Source: an uncultured Atopobium sp.
Lineage (GTDB): Bacteria; Actinomycetota; Coriobacteriia; Coriobacteriales; Atopobiaceae
DNA: 8,691 nt
Direction of reading: 5' to 3'
Assembly (NCBI GenBank): GCA_900555335.1
Contig: USKU01000051.1
Coordinates: 1 to 8,691, forward strand
Below the pieces are notes generated by a model, which saw nothing but the letters and a program-made list of their open reading frames with translations, was not told the origin of the DNA and did no database searches. Below are positions 5,781-8,691 of this stretch, in pieces (positions within the stretch are counted from its first letter, which is position 1; every line of letters begins with the position of its first letter). Both the position numbers and the translations under genes were made by a program.

Positions 5781-6020
5781 AAATGACACACGCGTAAGCA
5801 TTTTGTTTCAGTTACATCGGTCAGTGGTATCAGCATGACGCGCAAGTGGTCAGCAAGTTTTGAAAAACGCTCAGTTTACCTGCAGTAACAGGGCGTTCAA
5901 ATTAGGTCAAAACATGAAACAATGAACCACAGGTATGGATTGTTGTACCGATAAGTTCATTTTTTATGTATTCTTGATAGGTATTTGTTGCAACATCGCA
6001 ACGAGAGAAAGAAGGAAAGT
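5765..6020 (+). promoter_or_regulatory. 256-bp murQ-murP intergenic region
   Basis: No gene is seen. The gap is long for an operon and is likely to carry a separate murP promoter. TTGTAC (5943-5948), 16 bp, TATGTA (5965-5970) is one weak candidate. Motifs shared with the murR upstream region are TGGTATCA (5825-5832) and TGAAACAAT (5915-5923), with a near-copy of the latter on the other strand at 5802-5810. The palindrome TGTTGCAACA is at 5986-5995. AACGCTC and GGGCGTT near 5875-5897 can pair but no T-tract follows, so I do not call a terminator. Confidence 0.5.
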
Positions 6021-6023
6021 ATG
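6009..6023 (+). promoter_or_regulatory. Ribosome-binding site fixing the murP ATG start
   Basis: GAAGGAAAG (6011-6019) stands just before ATG 6021. A TTG at 5985 would lengthen the protein by 12 residues, but it lies in the TGTTGCAACA palindrome and lacks a ribosome site. The EIIB domain begins naturally at the ATG (MDYTKLSEQIL). Confidence 0.8.
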
Positions 6024-7508
6024 GATTACACCAAGCTTTCAGAACAGATTCTTGCTGCCGTCGGTGGCAAAGAAAATGTTCAGAGCAACATGGTCTGCAT
6101 GACCAGGCTCCGCATTAAGACCGCAGATCCTTCAAAGGTTGACTCCGAGGCCATCAAGGCTATCGACGGTGTCATGGGTCTGGTCGAGGATGCAGAGTAC
6201 CTTGAGGTTGTTCTTGGTCCTGGCGTTGTCAACAAGGTTATTGTTGAGTTCTCCAAGCTCACCGGCGTAGCTGCTGGCGATGCATCTGAGGACGACGTTG
6301 TTTCCGCAGCTAAGGACAACAAGGCAGCTCAGAAGGCTAAGTACGAGAACAAGCCTGTTCAGCGCTTCCTCAAGAAGATTGCTAACATCTTTGTTCCACT
6401 GCTTCCTGGCATCATTTCTGCAGGTCTGATCAACGGTATCATCAACGTTATCAACTTCTCCACTGGTAAGGCTTTTGCTAACGAGTGGTGGTTCGCAGCT
6501 ATCTGGACCATGGGCTGGGCACTTTTCGCTTACCTGCCAGTTCTCGCTGGCGAGAACGCTGCCAAGGAGTTTGGCGGTTCTCGCGTTCTTGGTGCTATGG
6601 CCGGTGCACTCTCCATTGCTAACGCTGGTATGCCTCTTCTTGCTTCCAAGACTGTTGACGGCGTTGCAACTCGTCTGGTTCACCTTCCATTCAGTCTCCC
6701 AACTGTTGCTTTCAAGGAGGGCGCATTTATCGTCGCTTCCTCTGACCTGTTCAACGCAGCAGCAGGCGGCATGATTGGTGCAATCATCTGTGCAATCTTC
6801 TTCGCATTCCTGGAGAAGAACCTGCACAAGGTTATGCCAAGCGTTCTTGACACCTTCTTGACTCCACTTTGCACCGTCATCATCGGTGTCATTGGCTCTG
6901 TCCTGATTCTTCAGCCTGCAGGCGCATGGCTCACTCAGGCAATCTTCTTTGTCCTTCAGTTCTTCTATGACAAGCTTGGCGTCTTTGGTGCTTACCTGCT
7001 TGGTTCTACCTTCCTGCCACTGGTTTCCGTTGGTCTTCACCAGGCACTTACCCCAATCCACGTTATGCTTAACAACCCAGAGGGCCCAACTCAGGGCATC
7101 AACTACCTGCTTCCTCTGCTGATGATGGCAGGCGGCGGCCAGGTTGGTGCTGGTCTTGCAATCCTCTTCAAGACCAAGAACAAGCGCGTCAAGAAGTACC
7201 TCACCGAGTCCATCCCAGTTGGTATGCTCGGCATTGGCGAGCCTCTTATGTACGCAGTTACCCTGCCTCTTGGTAAGCCATTCATCACCGCATGCCTTGG
7301 CTCCGGTATTGGCTCCGTAGTTGCTTACCTCTTCCACCTTGGTACCGTTTCCCAGGGCGTCTCCGGCCTCTTTGGTCTGCTGATTGTCCAGCCTGGTAAC
7401 CAGGTCTTCTACCTGCTTGCAATGCTTCTTGCTTACGCTGCAGGATTTGCACTTACTTGGTTCTTCGGCGTTGACGAGGATCGTATTAACGACGTCTTCG
7501 GCGAGTAA
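6021..7508 (+). CDS. murP: PTS EIIBC transporter for N-acetylmuramic acid
   Basis: An inner-membrane phosphotransferase permease that imports MurNAc, or MurNAc-GlcNAc disaccharide, and phosphorylates it at C6. Of 495 residues, ~1-85 are the EIIB domain with the phospho-accepting Cys26 in VCMTRLR. A charged, Ala/Lys-rich linker (~86-112) leads to the EIIC domain, whose hydrophobic segments start near FLKKIANIFVPLLPGII (116-132). The EIIC signature GIGEPLMYAVTLPLGKPF (404-421) is close to that of E. coli MurP. There is no EIIA domain: the protein ends soon after the last membrane segment, so phosphate must come from a separate glucose-type EIIA. Lys and Asn codons are nearly all AAG and AAC, suggesting high expression. 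The gene is 256 bp behind murQ and is closed by a strong terminator. The exact substrate (MurNAc or disaccharide) is inferred from mupG next door. Confidence 0.92.
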   Translation: MDYTKLSEQILAAVGGKENVQSNMVCMTRLRIKTADPSKVDSEAIKAIDGVMGLVEDAEYLEVVLGPGVVNKVIVEFSKLTGVAAGDASEDDVVSAAKDNKAAQKAKYENKPVQRFLKKIANIFVPLLPGIISAGLINGIINVINFSTGKAFANEWWFAAIWTMGWALFAYLPVLAGENAAKEFGGSRVLGAMAGALSIANAGMPLLASKTVDGVATRLVHLPFSLPTVAFKEGAFIVASSDLFNAAAGGMIGAIICAIFFAFLEKNLHKVMPSVLDTFLTPLCTVIIGVIGSVLILQPAGAWLTQAIFFVLQFFYDKLGVFGAYLLGSTFLPLVSVGLHQALTPIHVMLNNPEGPTQGINYLLPLLMMAGGGQVGAGLAILFKTKNKRVKKYLTESIPVGMLGIGEPLMYAVTLPLGKPFITACLGSGIGSVVAYLFHLGTVSQGVSGLFGLLIVQPGNQVFYLLAMLLAYAAGFALTWFFGVDEDRINDVFGE

Positions 7509-7515
7509 AAACCAC

Positions 7516-7530
7516 ACGTTCTAGGAACGT
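7516..7530 (+). repeat. Small palindrome ACGTTC-TAG-GAACGT
   Basis: A perfect 6-bp inverted repeat with a 3-base centre, starting eight bases after the murP stop and directly before the main terminator. It may form a stacked hairpin with it or be a protein site. Confidence 0.5.
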
Positions 7531-7532
7531 TT

Positions 7533-7569
7533 ATCCCTCTTCTTAGGTATCCTAGGAAGAGGGATTTTT
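7533..7569 (+). terminator. Strong rho-independent terminator after murP
   Basis: The arms 7533-7547 (ATCCCTCTTCTTAGG) and 7551-7565 (CCTAGGAAGAGGGAT) pair over 15 bp with one G-U and a 3-base loop, followed by TTTT and C. This is among the clearest signals in the window and should end most murP transcripts before mupG. Confidence 0.92.
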
Positions 7570-7606
7570 CTTCTCGCCCGGCGTTCTGGCTGGCCGTCCG
7601 TCGGTC

Positions 7607-7628
7607 TTCTCGCCAGGCGAGAAACCCG
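7607..7628 (+). repeat. Palindrome TTCTCGCC-A-GGCGAGAA plus third CGAGAAACCCG copy in the mupG leader
   Basis: A perfect 8-bp inverted repeat around a single base (7607-7623), followed by ACCCG so that the 11-base core CGAGAAACCCG (7618-7628) is present exactly as in the tandem repeat at 1218-1290. TTCTCGCC also occurs alone at 7571-7578. It lies 42 bp before the mupG start. It could be an operator, a leader hairpin, or a mobile or extragenic repeat; no T-tract follows. Confidence 0.65.
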
Positions 7629-7664
7629 TCTTCTAGAAGCGTTTGCAATTTACTTGGAGGATTT

Positions 7665-8691
7665 ATGCGCACCGGAATTTCACTGTATTTTGCCAGTGGA
7701 TATGAAGCTAATGCTGAGGTTGTAGCAAAAGCGCAGGCAGCCGGATGCCACTACGCCTTTACTTCTCTCCAGATTCCCGAGGAAGAGGGAATTGATTATC
7801 GCACTGAGGCTCGTAGGCTTTTGGAGCTTTGCAGGAAGGCGGAGATTAACCTCATTGCTGATGTTTCTCCTGCTACTCTTTCCAAACTTGGCGTTCAGAA
7901 GTTTGACGAGCTTGCGGAGCTGGGCATTACGTATGTGCGTCTTGACTTTGGGTTTGACGCGGCGGAGACCGTAGAGCTTTCTCGCAAGTTCCACGTAGTT
8001 TTTAACGCTTCAACTATCACTAAGGACGACATTTCCGCATGGCAAGCGGCTGGTGCCGACTTCACTCGTTTTGCTGCCTGCCCCAATTACTATCCCAAGA
8101 GCTACACGGGCCTTTCGCTGGAGCGCGTCGCACAGATTAACGCATGCCTTTCGGCGCTCGGATTCCAGATTTTCTCGTTTGTACCTGGCGAGAGTTTCCG
8201 CGGTCCTCTTTATGAGGGACTGCCAACTGTCGAGGAACACCGTGGACTTTCGGGCGATGCGCTTATTCAGGCGATGCTTGCTCTCTACGACGCTGACTCT
8301 GACGTGGTGCTTATTGGCGACCCAGATGTTACTGAGGCTACGTGGAAGCGCATTGGTCAGCTTGAGCAAAACTGCATTGAGCTAAAGACGGAACTCAAGC
8401 CTGAATTTGAGTATCTCTACGATCGACTTCAGACCGATCGACCTGATTCCAGCTCGTATATTATCCGCTCGCAGGAGTCCAGGCTGTGGAAAGACGCTCC
8501 CGTATACGACGCAAAGCCTTCTACCTGGGAAACTGTTGCTACTGGCGCCATCTTGGTGAGCAGTAAAGCATATGGTCGCTATGCGGGCGAGCTTTCGATT
8601 GCTCGAGGTCTTTTGGAGCTTGATACTCGCGACAACGTTGAAGGAAGTATCTGCGAAGAAGATCGCGCTTTCTTGCCGTACATACACTCAG
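7665..8691 (+). CDS. mupG: MupG-family 6-phospho-N-acetylmuramidase, cut by right edge
   Basis: This cytoplasmic glycosidase (formerly DUF871) hydrolyses MurNAc-6-phosphate-GlcNAc, made during import by MurP, to MurNAc-6-phosphate and GlcNAc; the former feeds MurQ. The frame is open to the right edge with 342 codons. S. aureus MupG has about 351 residues, so only a few are missing. Residues ~1-235 are the TIM barrel: MRTGISLYFA at the start, LIADVSP (63-69), YVRLDFG (90-96), ACPNYYPKSYTGLS (138-151), FVPGE and RGPLYEGLPTVEEHRG (179-194), and LIGDPDV (216-222). Residues ~245-342 are the cyclophilin-like C-terminal domain ending RDNVEGSICEEDRAFLPYI. Many family members, as I recall, have His where Pro140 stands in ACPN; this is worth an alignment. 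The ATG is backed by TTGGAGGA (7655-7662). It follows murP but behind a terminator, so it probably has its own promoter or relies on read-through. Confidence 0.9.
   Translation, partial: MRTGISLYFASGYEANAEVVAKAQAAGCHYAFTSLQIPEEEGIDYRTEARRLLELCRKAEINLIADVSPATLSKLGVQKFDELAELGITYVRLDFGFDAAETVELSRKFHVVFNASTITKDDISAWQAAGADFTRFAACPNYYPKSYTGLSLERVAQINACLSALGFQIFSFVPGESFRGPLYEGLPTVEEHRGLSGDALIQAMLALYDADSDVVLIGDPDVTEATWKRIGQLEQNCIELKTELKPEFEYLYDRLQTDRPDSSSYIIRSQESRLWKDAPVYDAKPSTWETVATGAILVSSKAYGRYAGELSIARGLLELDTRDNVEGSICEEDRAFLPYIHS

Noticed and set aside
5875..5897. Terminator between murQ and murP
   Set aside because: AACGCTC/GGGCGTT can pair but the inner part is irregular and no T-tract follows.
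6132..7517. 461-codon open frame antisense to murP
   Set aside because: It lies wholly over murP, is rich in Cys, Asn and Asp without any family resemblance, and no ribosome site was found. Strong codon bias in murP removes stops from the opposite strand and explains it.
1..8691. tRNA, rRNA, insertion sequence, phage or toxin-antitoxin genes
   Set aside because: None recognised; all substantial genes are accounted for by redox and MurNAc salvage functions.

Overview
The window most resembles the genome of a host-associated, peptidoglycan-recycling bacterium of moderate GC content (by eye near 48-50%). Genes have strong Shine-Dalgarno sites and use ATG or GTG starts. The protein sequences and the mixture of Tat-lipoprotein and PTS genes would fit a Coriobacteriia-type actinobacterium (Atopobium/Olsenella group), but I cannot prove this and a Firmicute is not excluded.

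Layout. Bases 1-386 hold the 3' end of a free methionine-(R)-sulfoxide reductase gene (msrC/fRMsr, GAF fold), closed by a hairpin terminator at 421-460. A small NAD(P)H-dependent FMN reductase gene follows (487-1035). A repeat-rich, gene-free stretch (1036-1448) holds a long hairpin, a degenerate ~40-bp tandem repeat and a leftward terminator at 1313-1343. Then comes a leftward gene (3446 to 1449) for a Tat-exported lipoprotein of the serine beta-lactamase/PBP4B (YfeW) family. A 487-bp divergent control region with several palindromes separates it from the rightward genes murR (RpiR-type regulator), murQ (MurNAc-6-phosphate etherase), murP (PTS EIIBC) and mupG (6-phospho-N-acetylmuramidase, cut by the right edge).

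How they work together. From 1449 to the right edge the window is a peptidoglycan amino-sugar salvage locus. The surface serine hydrolase probably trims muropeptides or a related wall substrate outside the membrane. MurP imports and 6-phosphorylates MurNAc or MurNAc-GlcNAc. MupG cuts MurNAc-6P-GlcNAc in the cytoplasm, and MurQ removes the D-lactyl ether to give GlcNAc-6P. MurR is the expected MurNAc-6P-sensing regulator. The set combines the Staphylococcus aureus mupG-murQ-murP-murR arrangement with the wall serine hydrolase that accompanies mur genes in E. coli (yfeW) and B. subtilis (amiE). No NagZ, NamZ, NagA or NagB is visible here.

No wholly new system is evident. The most unusual signals are an octapeptide repeat inside the fRMsr gene, an exact 11-mer found only in gene-free DNA at three places, candidate operator motifs shared between mur promoters, and a strong terminator that isolates mupG from murP.
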